Shown here: in pieces, positions 33,731 through 42,647 of the stretch | How positions within the stretch are numbered: position 1 is the stretch's first letter | How the letters are laid out: the number at the start of each line of letters is the position of its first letter | Source of the DNA: Actinomadura meyerae | GTDB taxonomy: Bacteria; Actinomycetota; Actinomycetes; Streptosporangiales; Streptosporangiaceae | Length of the DNA: 64,000 nucleotides | Direction: 5' to 3' | Assembly: GCF_900188445.1 (NCBI RefSeq) | Contig: NZ_FZOR01000012.1 | Coordinates: forward strand, 119,724-183,723 | The notes under the pieces: generated by a model | The model's database searches: none | Seen by the model: only the letters and a program-made list of their open reading frames with translations | What the model was told of the DNA's origin: nothing | Position numbers and translations under genes: made by a program

Positions 33731-35134
33731 CTACGCCTCGGTGCGGGGACGGCCGCCCGCCGCCTCCCGGACGGCGCCCGCGACGCGGGAGGCCACGTCC
33801 GGGTGGAAGACGCTCGGCACGATGTAGTTGGGGCCGATCTCCTCCGGGGTGACGACCTCGGCGAGCGCCGCCGCCGCGGCCGCCAGCATGTCGAGCGTGA
33901 CGCCGTCGGCCTGGGCGTCGAGCAGGCCACGGAACACGCCGGGGAACGCCAGCACGTTGTTGATCTGGTTCGGGTAGTCGCTGCGCCCGGTCGCGACGAC
34001 GGCGGCGTGCTCGCGCGCCTCGTCCGGGGACACCTCGGGCTCGGGGTTGGCGAGCGCGAACACGATCGCGCCGTCGTTCATCGTCGCGATGTCGTCGCCG
34101 TTCAGGATCGCGGGGGCGGACACGCCGATGAAGACGTCGGCGTCCTTGACGGCGCCGCGCAGGTCGCCGTCGTAGCCGGCCGCGTTGGTGTGCTCGGCGA
34201 TCCAGCGCAGCGAGTCGTCCAGGTCGTCGCGGCCCTTGTGGACGGCGCCGCGGTAGTCGCACACGATGAGGTCGCGGGCGCCCGCGTGCATCAGCAGCTT
34301 CAGGATCGCGGTGCCGGCCGCGCCGGCGCCCGCCATCGTGATGCGGACCGCGCCGATCTCCTTGCCGACAACGCGCAGCGCGTTGGTCAGCGCGGCCAGC
34401 ACGCAGATCGCCGTGCCGTGCTGGTCGTCGTGGAAGACGGGGATGTCGAGCAGCTCGCGCAGCCGGGCCTCGACCTCGAAGCAGCGCGGCGCGGAGATGT
34501 CCTCCAGGTTGATGCCGCCGAACGCGGGCGCGAGGATCTGGACGGTCCGGACGATCTCGTCGGTGTCCTGCGTGTCGAGGCAGATCGGCCAGGCGTCGAT
34601 CCCGGCGAACCGCTTGAACAGCGCCGCCTTGCCCTCCATGACCGGCAGCGCCGCCTCCGGGCCGATGTTGCCGAGCCCGAGCACCGCCGACCCGTCGGTG
34701 ACGACGGCGACGCTGTTGCGCTTGATGGTCAGCCGGCGGACGTCCTCGGGGTTGCGGGCGATGGCGAGCGACACCCGCGCGACGCCCGGCGTGTAGGCCA
34801 TCGACAGCTCGTCGCGGTTGCGCAGCGGCACCTTCGACTGCATCTCGATCTTGCCGCCGAGGTGCATCAGGAAGGTCCGGTCGCTGACCTTGTGGATCTT
34901 GACGGACTCGATGCCCTCCAGCGCCCCGGCGATCGCCTCGGCGTGCTGGGTGTCGCGGGTCGCGATGGTGACGTCGATGCGCAGCGTCTCGTGCCCGGCG
35001 GTGTTGACGTCGAGGGCGGTGACGATGCCGCCGGCGTTCTCGACCACGTGGGTGATCTGGCTGACCGCACGGCCGCCGGCCGGCACCTCCAGCCGGACGG
35101 TGATGGAGTACGACACGCTCGGCACGCTCGCCAC
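33731..35134 (-). CDS. NAD(P)-dependent malic enzyme with N-terminal ACT-like domain
   Basis: A 467-residue malic enzyme that oxidatively decarboxylates malate to pyruvate. Residues ~1-85 form an ACT-like regulatory domain (ITVRLEVPAGGRAVSQITHVVENAGG). The catalytic part contains AYTPGVARV, SAVLGLGNIGPEAALPVMEGKA, VFHDDQHGTAI and the dinucleotide motif GAGAAGTAI. It is of the short bacterial type. GTG start after GGGAG. It is monocistronic, with ~330 bp to the next gene. Confidence 0.95.
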   Translation of the reverse strand: MASVPSVSYSITVRLEVPAGGRAVSQITHVVENAGGIVTALDVNTAGHETLRIDVTIATRDTQHAEAIAGALEGIESVKIHKVSDRTFLMHLGGKIEMQSKVPLRNRDELSMAYTPGVARVSLAIARNPEDVRRLTIKRNSVAVVTDGSAVLGLGNIGPEAALPVMEGKAALFKRFAGIDAWPICLDTQDTDEIVRTVQILAPAFGGINLEDISAPRCFEVEARLRELLDIPVFHDDQHGTAICVLAALTNALRVVGKEIGAVRITMAGAGAAGTAILKLLMHAGARDLIVCDYRGAVHKGRDDLDDSLRWIAEHTNAAGYDGDLRGAVKDADVFIGVSAPAILNGDDIATMNDGAIVFALANPEPEVSPDEAREHAAVVATGRSDYPNQINNVLAFPGVFRGLLDAQADGVTLDMLAAAAAALAEVVTPEEIGPNYIVPSVFHPDVASRVAGAVREAAGGRPRTEA

Positions 35135-35416
35135 GACGACTGCTCCCTAGCTGCTCTGGGTTGTTCTCGCCCGTGGTTGTTCTCACCCGTGCGCGACGCC
35201 CGATCGCCCGGGCGGCGTGCCCGGGGGGCGCGGATCGGCGACGGGGCGGCTCGTGGGAGTGGTGCGCGCGGGCCGTCCGGGCACGGTCAACGCATCGAGC
35301 ATACGCGCAACATCACGGCGGGGTGTCCCGATCGCCCCGGCTCGTTCCCGGCCCCGACCAGCGCGGATCGGGGCACGCCGGAACCGGCGCCCGCACCGGA
35401 GCGACCGGAACGGCAC
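35135..35416. other. Intergenic region, malic enzyme promoter side
   Basis: About 280 bp between the malic enzyme start and the repeat at the thioredoxin gene end. I see no ORF with convincing coding character, no RNA gene and no clear promoter consensus. Confidence 0.5.
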
Positions 35417-35480
35417 GCCTCAGAACGAGGGCGCCTCAGCGCGGCGGCGCCGCAGCGCGCGGACGCCTCAGAAGAGGGCC
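35417..35480. repeat. Decayed 16-bp tandem repeat, 4 units, spanning a stop codon
   Basis: Units begin at 35417, 35433, 35449 and 35465: GCCTCAGAACGAGGGC, GCCTCAGCGCGGCGGC, GCCGCAGCGCGCGGAC and GCCTCAGAAGAGGGCC. The last contains the stop codon (TGA on minus) of the thioredoxin-TPR gene. The period equals that at 3708-3771, with an unrelated sequence. Confidence 0.7.
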
Positions 35481-36427
35481 GACTGGAGGCCGCGGCGGGC
35501 CTTGCCGACGCGCGGGTCGTCCGGGGGCAGCAGGTCGAACAGCGACAGCAGGTGCTTGCGCGCCGCGTCGCGGTCGTCGCCCGCGCTGACGCGCACCGCG
35601 GCGACCAGCCGGTCGAACGCGGAGTCGACGCGCCCGTACATCATCTCCACGTCGGACGCGCTGATCTGCGCCTGGACGTCGCCGGGCTTCTCGGCGGCCT
35701 CCTGGAGCACGCGCTCGGCGTCCAGCGAGCCGACGCGCTGGCTCAGCTCCACCATGGCGAGGCCCTGCTTGGCCTGGCCGTCCCTGGGGTTGTCGGCGAG
35801 GATCTGCTCGAACGCGGCCTTGGCCGCGGGCAGGTCGCCGCGCTGCAGGGCGGACTCGGCCTCGGCGAACACCGGGTCGCCCGCCGGGCCCTCGGCCGCG
35901 CCGGCGGCGGGCTGCTGCTCGCCCGCGGGGGCGTCCGGCAGGATGCCCTCCTTGCGGAGCGCGTCGAAGAGCTGGTCGATGGCCTGGCGCACCTGCGGCT
36001 CGGGCGCGGCGCCGTTGAGGAACGGCAGCAGCTGCCCGGCGACGACCGCCGCCACGAACGGGATGCCGCGCACGCCCATCTGCTGCATGTACGCGGCGAG
36101 CTGCGGGTTGGCGTCGATGTCGACCTTCGCGAGCACCCACGTGCCGGCCGCCTCGTTCGCGAGCTTCTCCAGGATCGGCCCGAGCTGCTTGCAGGGGCCG
36201 CACCACTCGGCCCAGAAGTCGACGAGGACGGGGACGGACTGCGACCGCTCCACGACCTCGGTGTTGAACGTCTGGTCGGTGACGTCCACGACGTACTGCC
36301 CGGCGGCCCCGCCCGAGTCCGCCTGCGCGCCGCCGCCCTGGGCGCGGCGTTCCTGCTGCTTCCTTGCGGCCGCCTGGCGCGCCCCCAGGTCGATGGCCCC
36401 GTGCAACGAAAAGTCCCGAGAAGGCAT
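35468..36427 (-). CDS. Thioredoxin-TPR co-chaperone-like protein (CnoX/YbbN type)
   Basis: A 319-residue protein. A thioredoxin domain with WCGPC in LVDFWAEWCGPCKQLGPIL (~residues 75-90) is followed by an Ala/Gly/Gln-rich linker and a C-terminal TPR-like helical part (FAEAESALQRGDLPAAKAAF). This is the layout of YbbN/CnoX, which protects proteins from over-oxidation. I chose ATG 36427 because MPSRDFSLHGAIDLGA is the typical family N-terminus; another ATG lies at 36445. Its stop is in a 16-bp repeat. Confidence 0.92.
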   Translation of the reverse strand: MPSRDFSLHGAIDLGARQAAARKQQERRAQGGGAQADSGGAAGQYVVDVTDQTFNTEVVERSQSVPVLVDFWAEWCGPCKQLGPILEKLANEAAGTWVLAKVDIDANPQLAAYMQQMGVRGIPFVAAVVAGQLLPFLNGAAPEPQVRQAIDQLFDALRKEGILPDAPAGEQQPAAGAAEGPAGDPVFAEAESALQRGDLPAAKAAFEQILADNPRDGQAKQGLAMVELSQRVGSLDAERVLQEAAEKPGDVQAQISASDVEMMYGRVDSAFDRLVAAVRVSAGDDRDAARKHLLSLFDLLPPDDPRVGKARRGLQSALF

Positions 36428-36820
36428 GGGTCCATCCTGCCCCATGAGCGCACCAGCCTGTACGCCCGTACGCCCTCAGCGGAGCGGGCCGCCGCCCCGC
36501 GCCCCCGGCCCCGGACGCCCCACCCGTCCCGCCCGACGGGGTAAATCAGCAATTGTCCACCTTTCTGGAATTCGCCACTTCGGCGCGGTAGGCAAAGAAT
36601 CCAGGCGTGCTGCCGTAAAGGCAAAAAGATTGCTGACAGCCATCACCAAGCCCGGTTATAGTCACGATGTCGATGCATCGCGGCCCGGCAAAAGCGCCGG
36701 ACCCGCCGGAGGGCGGGCCCGGTCCCGGCGGGCACCGCGTGGCGGGTTGGGGGACCCGCGGCCACCGGAGCGCCCGTGCCGGCGTCGCGACCGCATGGCG
36801 AGCTACGGGGGGAAACACTT
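36428..36820. other. Intergenic region with a promoter and a long leader
   Basis: About 390 bp between divergent genes. The middle (36540-36670) is markedly AT-richer than its surroundings and holds the promoter of the ABC operon. The part after it is a GC-rich ~155-nt leader that can fold into several stems (GGGCCCGG and CCGGCGGG tracts). No coding ORF was identified. Confidence 0.5.
36633..36662 (+). promoter_or_regulatory. Sigma-70-type promoter of the ABC operon
   Basis: CTGACA (-35), an 18-bp spacer and TATAGT (-10), in an AT-rich patch. Transcription would start near 36670, ~150 nt before the GTG start. Confidence 0.5.
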
Positions 36821-37909
36821 GTGATCGCGGAGCATTCCGTGATCGTGGCCCGAGGAATGGGTGTCCGCCGCGGGGGGCGGTGGCTCCTGCGCCCGGTGAC
36901 CTTCGGCGTGTCCGAAGGCGTGGTCGGCCTGGCCGGTCCACCTGGTGCCGGTAAATCCACTCTGCTGGCCACGTTCGCGACCTTGCGCAGGCCGAATGCC
37001 GGCCTGCTGCGCATTCTGGGACATGACATATCGAACGCCGCCGGGCTGCGGGCCGCGCGGGCGGGGATCGGCTACCTGCCGGCCCGGTTCTCCCGCGCCG
37101 AGAACATGACGGCGGGCGAGTTCGTCGCCTACGCGGCGTACTACAAGCGCACGAGCGCGTCCGCCGCGCGCTCGATGCTGCGGCGGCTCGACCTCGCCGA
37201 CGCCGCCGGGACGGAGCTGGCGCTGCTGCCGCCGGACGTCCGGCTGCGCGCCGGGCTCGCCGCCGCGTGCGTCCACGAGCCCCCGGTCGTGCTGCTGGAC
37301 GACCCGTTCGGCACGCTGTGCGCCGCCGCCGAGCCGTGGCCCACCGGCGCCGACGGCCCCGGCCGGTCCGTGCTGACCGCCGCGATGGCCGAGCTGATCC
37401 CGGTGCTGCGCTCGCTGGCCCCGGCGGTGGTGGTGACCGCCGATGCCACCGACACGCTCACCGGCTGGTGCGACCGCCTCCTCACGCTGGCCCGCGGCCG
37501 GCTGACCGAGCAGCCCACGCACTCGGCCGGGACGCGGCGCGGCCGGTCGGCGGCGGACCGCCGGGCGGGCGCCTCGGCCGACCTCCGGGACGGCCCCGAC
37601 CGGAACGGGACGCCACCGCCGGACGGGGCCGGACCGCGGGACAGGGCCGAACCACGCGACAGGGCCGAACCGCGCGACTCGGGCGCCCCCGGGCGGCAGG
37701 GCGCCGACCGGCCGCCGCGGCCCGCGGTCGGCGCGATGAACCGGCGCCGCGAGGCCCGGCCCGCCGCGCGCGGCGCGCGGCCGGGCCCGCCGGCGCGGCG
37801 GCCCGGACGGCCGCCGCTGCCGCGGCTCCCGCTGCCGCGGTTCACCGGGCTGCCGGCGCGGCGGCCGCCCGCCCCGTCACCGGCGGGTGGGAGCGCCACC
37901 GGTGTCTGA
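36821..37909 (+). CDS. ABC transporter ATP-binding protein, non-canonical, with Pro/Arg-rich tail
   Basis: A 362-residue protein. Residues ~1-230 have the ABC ATPase fold: Walker A GPPGAGKST (39-47) and Walker B VVLLDDPFG. Key catalytic features are altered: the Q-loop reads IGYLPARFS (no Gln), the LSGGQ signature is replaced by LLPPDVRLRAGLA, and the Walker B glutamate is Asp. The last ~130 residues are a disordered Arg/Pro/Gly tail with a repeated DRAEPR motif. GGGGGG precedes the GTG. It overlaps the membrane-protein gene by 8 bp. ATP hydrolysis is doubtful. Confidence 0.85.
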   Translation: MIAEHSVIVARGMGVRRGGRWLLRPVTFGVSEGVVGLAGPPGAGKSTLLATFATLRRPNAGLLRILGHDISNAAGLRAARAGIGYLPARFSRAENMTAGEFVAYAAYYKRTSASAARSMLRRLDLADAAGTELALLPPDVRLRAGLAAACVHEPPVVLLDDPFGTLCAAAEPWPTGADGPGRSVLTAAMAELIPVLRSLAPAVVVTADATDTLTGWCDRLLTLARGRLTEQPTHSAGTRRGRSAADRRAGASADLRDGPDRNGTPPPDGAGPRDRAEPRDRAEPRDSGAPGRQGADRPPRPAVGAMNRRREARPAARGARPGPPARRPGRPPLPRLPLPRFTGLPARRPPAPSPAGGSATGV

Positions 37910-39236
37910 CCTCGGGCGGGTGCTCCGGCTGGACGCCCGTCGCACGGCGCTGCTGGTCGCGGTGCCGGTCCTCACCCTGGTCGGGGCGGCGGCGGCGCTT
38001 CCGGCGCTCCACCCGTCCGCCGCGTACTGGGACAACACGGTCGTCGCGCTGGTCAACGCCGTCCGCTTCCTCGGGCCCGTGGCCGCCGCGCTGGCGGCGT
38101 GGGCGGCGGTCCGCGAGCGGCCGCTCGACTACCTGCGCGACCTCACCGCGCGCTCGCCCGCGACCGGCGTGCTGCTCGACCTGCTGCTGCTGTCCTCGGC
38201 GGCCCTCGTCTCCTACGCCGTGATCGCGGGCTTCGCCGCCGCCGTCACGCTCGCGCGGGACGGGGCCGGGCACCCGCAGCCGCTGGCTCTCGCGGCGGGC
38301 GCGGGCACGCTCGTCCTGCACGTCGTCGTCGGCTACCTGACGGGCCGCGTCGTCCCGCACCGCGCGACGGCGCCGCTGGCGTTCGGCGCGACGGCGATGT
38401 GGGCGGCGCTGCGCATCCCCGGCGTGTCGTGGTGGAGCCTGCTCCCCCCGGCGGCGCTTCCCCGCGCCGACCTGTTCACGACCCTGCGGCCCCGGGTGTT
38501 CGCCGACCAGGCCGCCTGGACGGCCGGGCTGACGGCCGCGCTCATCCTCGGCTACGTGCTGTGGGCGACGCGGCGGCACCTGCTCGTCCTGCCGCTCGCC
38601 GCCGCGCTCGCCGCGACCGGCACCGCCACGCTCGGCCTGCGCGACTCCGGCGGCGCGGTGGTCCGGGCCGCCGACGCCGCACCCGTCTGCCGGCAGTGGC
38701 CGCTGGTCGTCTGCGTGCACCCGGCCCTGCGGGAGGCGCTGCCCCGGCTGACGGCCGAGTTCGTCCCCCTCGCCGCGCGGCTGAACGGCACCCCCGGCGC
38801 GTTCACGGCGGTGCGGCAGCGTCCGGGCTGGGCGCCGGTCGAGGTGGCGGACGGCACCGCCTTCGTCCACCTCGACGAGGACCTCTCCCCCGGCTACGCG
38901 GCGCGCGCCGCCCGGCAGATCAGCCACACGCTCAAGGACCCCGCCCGGTGCCCGGTCGGCTCACCAGGCGGCTACCGGGCTCTGGTCGACGCGTGGCTGC
39001 TCGGCGACGACCCCCCGTCCATCGACGACACGCGCGCGGCCCGCCGGTTCGCGTCCTTGAGCGAGCGCGAGCGCCGCTCGTGGCTGCGCCATCACTTCGC
39101 TGAATACCGGACCTGTTCCCTCGGCCCCGCCGACTTCCGGCCGTCCCGGCCGAAGAAGGCCCGCGCGTCCCAGCTCTCCCGCCGCGCGCTCGACCGTCCG
39201 GCCTACCGGCCGCGGAACCCGCACGAACCACAATGA
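37902..39236 (+). CDS. ABC-2-like multi-span membrane protein
   Basis: A 444-residue membrane protein with about six predicted helices in the first ~250 residues (e.g. ALLVAVPVLTLVGAAAALPAL, LDLLLLSSAALVSYAVIAGF), then a soluble ~190-residue C-terminal region containing VHLDEDLSPGYAARAARQISH, reminiscent of a degenerate metallopeptidase-like segment, and a basic end. Its start overlaps the ATPase-like gene, so the two form a transporter-like pair. The substrate is unknown. Confidence 0.8.
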   Translation: MSDLGRVLRLDARRTALLVAVPVLTLVGAAAALPALHPSAAYWDNTVVALVNAVRFLGPVAAALAAWAAVRERPLDYLRDLTARSPATGVLLDLLLLSSAALVSYAVIAGFAAAVTLARDGAGHPQPLALAAGAGTLVLHVVVGYLTGRVVPHRATAPLAFGATAMWAALRIPGVSWWSLLPPAALPRADLFTTLRPRVFADQAAWTAGLTAALILGYVLWATRRHLLVLPLAAALAATGTATLGLRDSGGAVVRAADAAPVCRQWPLVVCVHPALREALPRLTAEFVPLAARLNGTPGAFTAVRQRPGWAPVEVADGTAFVHLDEDLSPGYAARAARQISHTLKDPARCPVGSPGGYRALVDAWLLGDDPPSIDDTRAARRFASLSERERRSWLRHHFAEYRTCSLGPADFRPSRPKKARASQLSRRALDRPAYRPRNPHEPQ

Positions 39237-39255
39237 GTCCCCGATGACCCGGATG

Positions 39256-39272
39256 CGGCCCCGATGGGGCCG
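39256..39272 (+). terminator. Hairpin 1 of 3 after the ABC operon
   Basis: CGGCCCC-GAT-GGGGCCG, a perfect 7-bp stem with a 3-nt loop. Confidence 0.5.
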
Positions 39273-39279
39273 TCCCCCT

Positions 39280-39306
39280 GCGTGCGGGCGTCCCCCGCCC
39301 GCACGC
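39280..39306 (+). terminator. Hairpin 2 of 3 after the ABC operon
   Basis: GCGTGCGGGCG-TCCCC-CGCCCGCACGC, a perfect 11-bp stem with a 5-nt loop. Confidence 0.55.
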
Positions 39307-39310
39307 GTCC

Positions 39311-39357
39311 CCTGCGCGGCCGCGGCGGCCACCCCCAGCCTGCCGCGGCCGCGCAGG
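39311..39357. terminator. Hairpin 3 of 3: 16-bp perfect stem between convergent genes
   Basis: CCTGCGCGGCCGCGGC pairs with GCCGCGGCCGCGCAGG around a 15-nt loop, immediately followed by AGCTTTCAGG. It ends 5 bp before the stop of the convergent DUF3817 gene and can act on both strands. Confidence 0.65.
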
Positions 39358-39362
39358 AGCTT

Positions 39363-39677
39363 TCAGGCCCGCCCGGCCGGCTGCGGCTCGGCGGCGGGCG
39401 TCACGGGCCGGGCCCAGTACCGCTCCACGAGGAACGGCGCCACCGGCAGCGCGGAGGCGACGAGGGCCAGGGCCGTGCGCTTGAGGTCCCAGCGGAGCTG
39501 CTCCCGGACGAGGAGGACGAGCCCCACGTAGGCCATGAACAGGACACCGTGCAGCGGCCCCACCACCTGGACGCCGAGCGGCGCGTCCGCGCCGTACTTC
39601 AGCGGCATGGCGACCAGCAGCAGGAGCAGGAACGACGTCGCCTCCGCCACGGAGACGAGCCGGAAAACACGGATCAT
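39363..39677 (-). CDS. DUF3817 family membrane protein
   Basis: A 104-residue membrane protein with three hydrophobic segments (ATSFLLLLLVAMPLKY, GPLHGVLFMAYVGLVLLV, ALALVASALPVAPFLVERY). It matches the DUF3817 core: FRLVSVAEATSFLLLL and GPLHGVLF. Function unknown. ATG 39677 has GGGAGG 8 nt upstream; GTG 39683 would be too close. Confidence 0.9.
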   Translation of the reverse strand: MIRVFRLVSVAEATSFLLLLLVAMPLKYGADAPLGVQVVGPLHGVLFMAYVGLVLLVREQLRWDLKRTALALVASALPVAPFLVERYWARPVTPAAEPQPAGRA

Positions 39678-39856
39678 GTCCACGCCCTCCCAACGGACGA
39701 CCGCGGCCGGAGGTTTCGGCCGCTCCTATGGCCCTGATCACATCGACCGACGCGTTCAAGGAGCCCACACCATGTCACGAGCGGGAGCGCGCCCGCGCAC
39801 GGCGACATCACCGCGGCGCCGGATATGAGGGGCGGGATGCCGGGAATGGGAGGTGC

Positions 39857-40549
39857 ATGGCCGACGCCGAACCGAAGAACGACGCACCCCCCACGCCGTC
39901 CCGCGCTCCCCGGCGCGGCCTGCTGACGCCCCTCGTGCTGGTCGTCGCGACCGTCGCCCTGGTGCTGCTGGCGCAGCAGGCGCTGCGCGGCCTGCCGGGG
40001 TGGCTGAACCCGTTCGCCGAGGAGACGAAGGACCGCAGCGGGCCCGTCCTGCTGAAGTCGATCCGCGACCTGCACCGGTACGAGGCGGCGAGCGGCAGCT
40101 TCCAGGTCATCGTCGACCTGGAGAAGGACGCGAAGTTCCTGCCCGGCTCGCTGCGCGGCAAGCGGACGCTGTTCGTCGGCAACGGCACCGTCGACGCCTA
40201 CGTGGACTTCTCTCAGCTCGCCTCGGGCGCGGTCAAGGTCAACGAGGACCGGACGGCCGCGACCATCACGCTCCCGCGCGCGCAGTTGGAGAAGACGAAC
40301 CTGGACACGAAGACCAGCTACGTCTACGCCACCGAGCGCGGCCTCATCGACCGCTTCGGCGACTTCTTCAGCAGCAACCCCAACAACCAGCAGCAGCTCT
40401 ACGTCCTCGCGGCGCAGAAGATCCAGACCGCCGCGGGCCAGAGCGGCCTGACGCAGCGCGCGGACGCCAACACCAAGACCATGCTGGAGAACATGCTCAA
40501 GGCGCTGGGCTTCACGACGGTGACCGTCACGCAGCCCAGCGCCCAGTGA
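39857..40549 (+). CDS. DUF4230 family membrane-anchored protein
   Basis: A 230-residue protein: a cytoplasmic Pro-rich start, one membrane helix (TPLVLVVATVALVLLAQQAL), then a DUF4230 outer domain with LLKSIRDLHRYEAASGSFQVIVDLEKD, FVGNGTVDAYVDFSQL and TITLPRAQLEKT. Function not established. GGGAGGTGC precedes the ATG. The TGA stop begins a 16-bp duplication that runs up to the stop of the convergent thiolase. Confidence 0.88.
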   Translation: MADAEPKNDAPPTPSRAPRRGLLTPLVLVVATVALVLLAQQALRGLPGWLNPFAEETKDRSGPVLLKSIRDLHRYEAASGSFQVIVDLEKDAKFLPGSLRGKRTLFVGNGTVDAYVDFSQLASGAVKVNEDRTAATITLPRAQLEKTNLDTKTSYVYATERGLIDRFGDFFSSNPNNQQQLYVLAAQKIQTAAGQSGLTQRADANTKTMLENMLKALGFTTVTVTQPSAQ

Positions 40550-40578
40550 GCGGCAGGAGTGGCGAGCGGCGGGAGTTA
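40547..40578. repeat. 16-bp direct duplication linking two convergent stop codons
   Basis: TGAGCGGCAGGAGTGG followed directly by CGAGCGGCGGGAGTTA. The first copy begins with the TGA of the DUF4230 gene; the second ends with TTA, the TAA stop of the thiolase on the other strand. Confidence 0.75.
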
Positions 40579-41766
40579 CGCGGTCGGCACGCGGAGGATC
40601 AGCGCGTCGCCCTGGCCGCCGCCCCCGCACAGGCCCGCGGCGCCGGTGCCGCCGCCGCGCCGCTTCAGATCGTAGGCGAGGTGCAGGACGATCCGGGCGC
40701 CGGACATGCCGACCGGGTGGCCGAGCGCGATGGCGCCGCCGTTGACGTTGACCTTCTCCGGGGAGACGCCGAGGTCGCGCATCGACTGGATGCCCACGGA
40801 CGCGAACGCCTCGTTGATCTCGATCAGGTCGAGGTCGTCGACGGTGAGGCCCGCCTTGCCGAGCGCGTGCTTGATCGCGTTGGACGGCTGCGACTGGAGC
40901 GAGTTGTCGGGGCCCGCCACGTTGCCGTGCGCGCCGATCTCGGCGATCCAGTCGAGGCCGAGCTCCTCGGCCTTGGCCTTCGACATCACGACGACCGCGG
41001 CGGCGCCGTCGGAGATCTGCGAGGACGACCCGGCGGTGATCGTGCCGTCCTTGCTGAACGCGGGCCGCAGCCGGGCCAGGCCCTCGGCGGTGGTGTCGGC
41101 GCGGACGCCCTCGTCCTTGGCGAACACGATCGGGTCGCCCTTGCGCTGCGGGATCTCGACCGGCGCGATCTCGTCGTCGAACACGCCGTTCTTGATCGCG
41201 GCCGCGGCGCGCTGGTGGGAGCGCGCGGAGAACTCGTCCTGCTCCTCGCGGGAGATGCCCAGCCTGGCGTTATGGTGCTCGGTCGACTCGCCCATCGCGA
41301 TGCCGTCGAAGGCGTCGGTGAGGGCGTCGTAGGCCATGTGGTCGAGGACCTCGACGGAGCCGTACTTGTAGCCGCCGCGCGACTTCGGCAGCAGGTGCGG
41401 GGCCTGGGTCATCGACTCCATGCCGCCCGCCACCACGATGTCGAACTCGCCCGCCCGGATGAGCTGGTCGGCGAGCGCGATCGCGTCCAGCCCGGACAGG
41501 CACACCTTGTTGATCGTGATGGACGGGACGCTCATCGGGATGCCCGCCTTGACCGCCGCCTGCCGGGACGGGATCTGCCCGGCGCCGGCCTGGAGCACCT
41601 GGCCCAGGATCACGTACTGCACCTGGTCGCCGGCCACCCCGGCGCGCTCCAGCGCGGCCTTGATCGCGTGCGCGCCGAGGTCGGCCGCGGAGAAGTCCTT
41701 CAGCGAGCCCATCAGGCGCCCGATGGGGGTTCGCGCACCGGCGACGATCACGGACGTAGCGGTCAT
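40576..41766 (-). CDS. Acetyl-CoA C-acetyltransferase (thiolase)
   Basis: A 396-residue thiolase. The acyl-accepting Cys is in [10 protein letters not shown] (~residue 89), with catalytic GHPVGMSG and CGGGGQGDA near the C-terminus and NEAFA. It condenses or cleaves acetoacetyl-CoA-type substrates in fatty-acid or PHB metabolism. It is divergent from the methylmalonyl-CoA epimerase gene, a common actinobacterial arrangement. Confidence 0.95.
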   Translation of the reverse strand: MTATSVIVAGARTPIGRLMGSLKDFSAADLGAHAIKAALERAGVAGDQVQYVILGQVLQAGAGQIPSRQAAVKAGIPMSVPSITINKVCLSGLDAIALADQLIRAGEFDIVVAGGMESMTQAPHLLPKSRGGYKYGSVEVLDHMAYDALTDAFDGIAMGESTEHHNARLGISREEQDEFSARSHQRAAAAIKNGVFDDEIAPVEIPQRKGDPIVFAKDEGVRADTTAEGLARLRPAFSKDGTITAGSSSQISDGAAAVVVMSKAKAEELGLDWIAEIGAHGNVAGPDNSLQSQPSNAIKHALGKAGLTVDDLDLIEINEAFASVGIQSMRDLGVSPEKVNVNGGAIALGHPVGMSGARIVLHLAYDLKRRGGGTGAAGLCGGGGQGDALILRVPTA

Positions 41767-41883
41767 GTGGGGGCCCTCCAGGTGGTGCTGCGCAGACGTT
41801 TGCCACCATACCCAGGGGAACCCCGACCGGTTCGGTTCGCCCCCGTCCGGCCGTCCAAGCAGGTCCTAGTAGGGAGAAAGCCC

Positions 41884-42318
41884 ATGCTGACCCGTATCGA
41901 CCACATCGGCATCGCCTGTCACGACCTGGACGCGACCGTGGAGTTCTACAAGGCGACCTACGGCTTCACCGACGCGCACTTCGAGGTGAACGAGGAGCAG
42001 GGCGTCCGGGAGTGCATGCTCAAGATCAACGAGACGGGGGACGGGGCGGCGAGCTACCTGCAGCTGATCGAGCCGATCCGGGAGGACTCGGCGGTCGCCA
42101 AGTGGCTGGCGAAGAACGGCGAGGGCGTCCACCACATCGCGTTCGGGACGGACGGGACCGTCGCCGGCGAGGCGGCCGGCATCGCGGGCAAGGGCGTGCG
42201 CGTGCTGTACGACGCGCCGCGGAACGGATCCATGGGATCCTTGATCAACTTTTTGCACCCCAAGGACTGCCACGGCGTGCTGACCGAGCTCGTGCAGAAG
42301 CGCCGCGACGCGGAATGA
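41884..42318 (+). CDS. mce: Methylmalonyl-CoA epimerase
   Basis: A 144-residue VOC-fold enzyme interconverting (R)- and (S)-methylmalonyl-CoA in propionate metabolism. Metal ligands fit IDHIGIACHDLD (His), YLQLIEP (Gln/Glu region), GVHHIAFG (His) and HGVLTELVQ (Glu). Length is standard. AGGGAG lies upstream of the ATG. Confidence 0.93.
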   Translation: MLTRIDHIGIACHDLDATVEFYKATYGFTDAHFEVNEEQGVRECMLKINETGDGAASYLQLIEPIREDSAVAKWLAKNGEGVHHIAFGTDGTVAGEAAGIAGKGVRVLYDAPRNGSMGSLINFLHPKDCHGVLTELVQKRRDAE

Positions 42319-42647
42319 TCAAGCGGGCGGGGCGCGGCGGAGGCGCGACCGGATCGTGACGTGTTCGATATCACGGCGGGCGGCGGCGCCGCCTCGACCG
42401 CCGCTCTGTGACCGTTCGGACACATCTGGTGCATTTGCACCCCCGGCACCTGGGCACCTTTGCCACGTCTGAACATGGCAACAAACCGGACATTCCACGC
42501 AGCGCGTCAAGATGAGCCCCCAACACGGCAGTGTCCGGAGTACGCTTCATTCGCCGGAAGAGGTCCTGGGGCTCTGCGCCGTTCACGCCAGGCGTTCAAC
42601 CGGTCCCCGGAACCACCCGTAGCCCCGTCACATCAGGATTGAGCCAC
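42319..42647. other. Intergenic region upstream of the DivIVA-like gene
   Basis: About 330 bp. It contains the palindrome at 42428-42441 and AT-richer DNA (42420-42560) likely to hold the promoter; no convincing -35/-10 pair was found. Small ORFs here have poor coding character. Confidence 0.5.
42428..42441. promoter_or_regulatory. Perfect 6-bp palindrome upstream of the DivIVA-like gene
   Basis: GGTGCA-TT-TGCACC, about 200 bp upstream of the start. Candidate operator; the regulator is unknown. Confidence 0.35.

Noticed and set aside
42460..42642. 60-codon ORF upstream of the DivIVA-like gene
   Set aside because: No ribosome site or leaderless -10, no domain, and codon positions lack the strong third-position GC bias of neighbouring genes.
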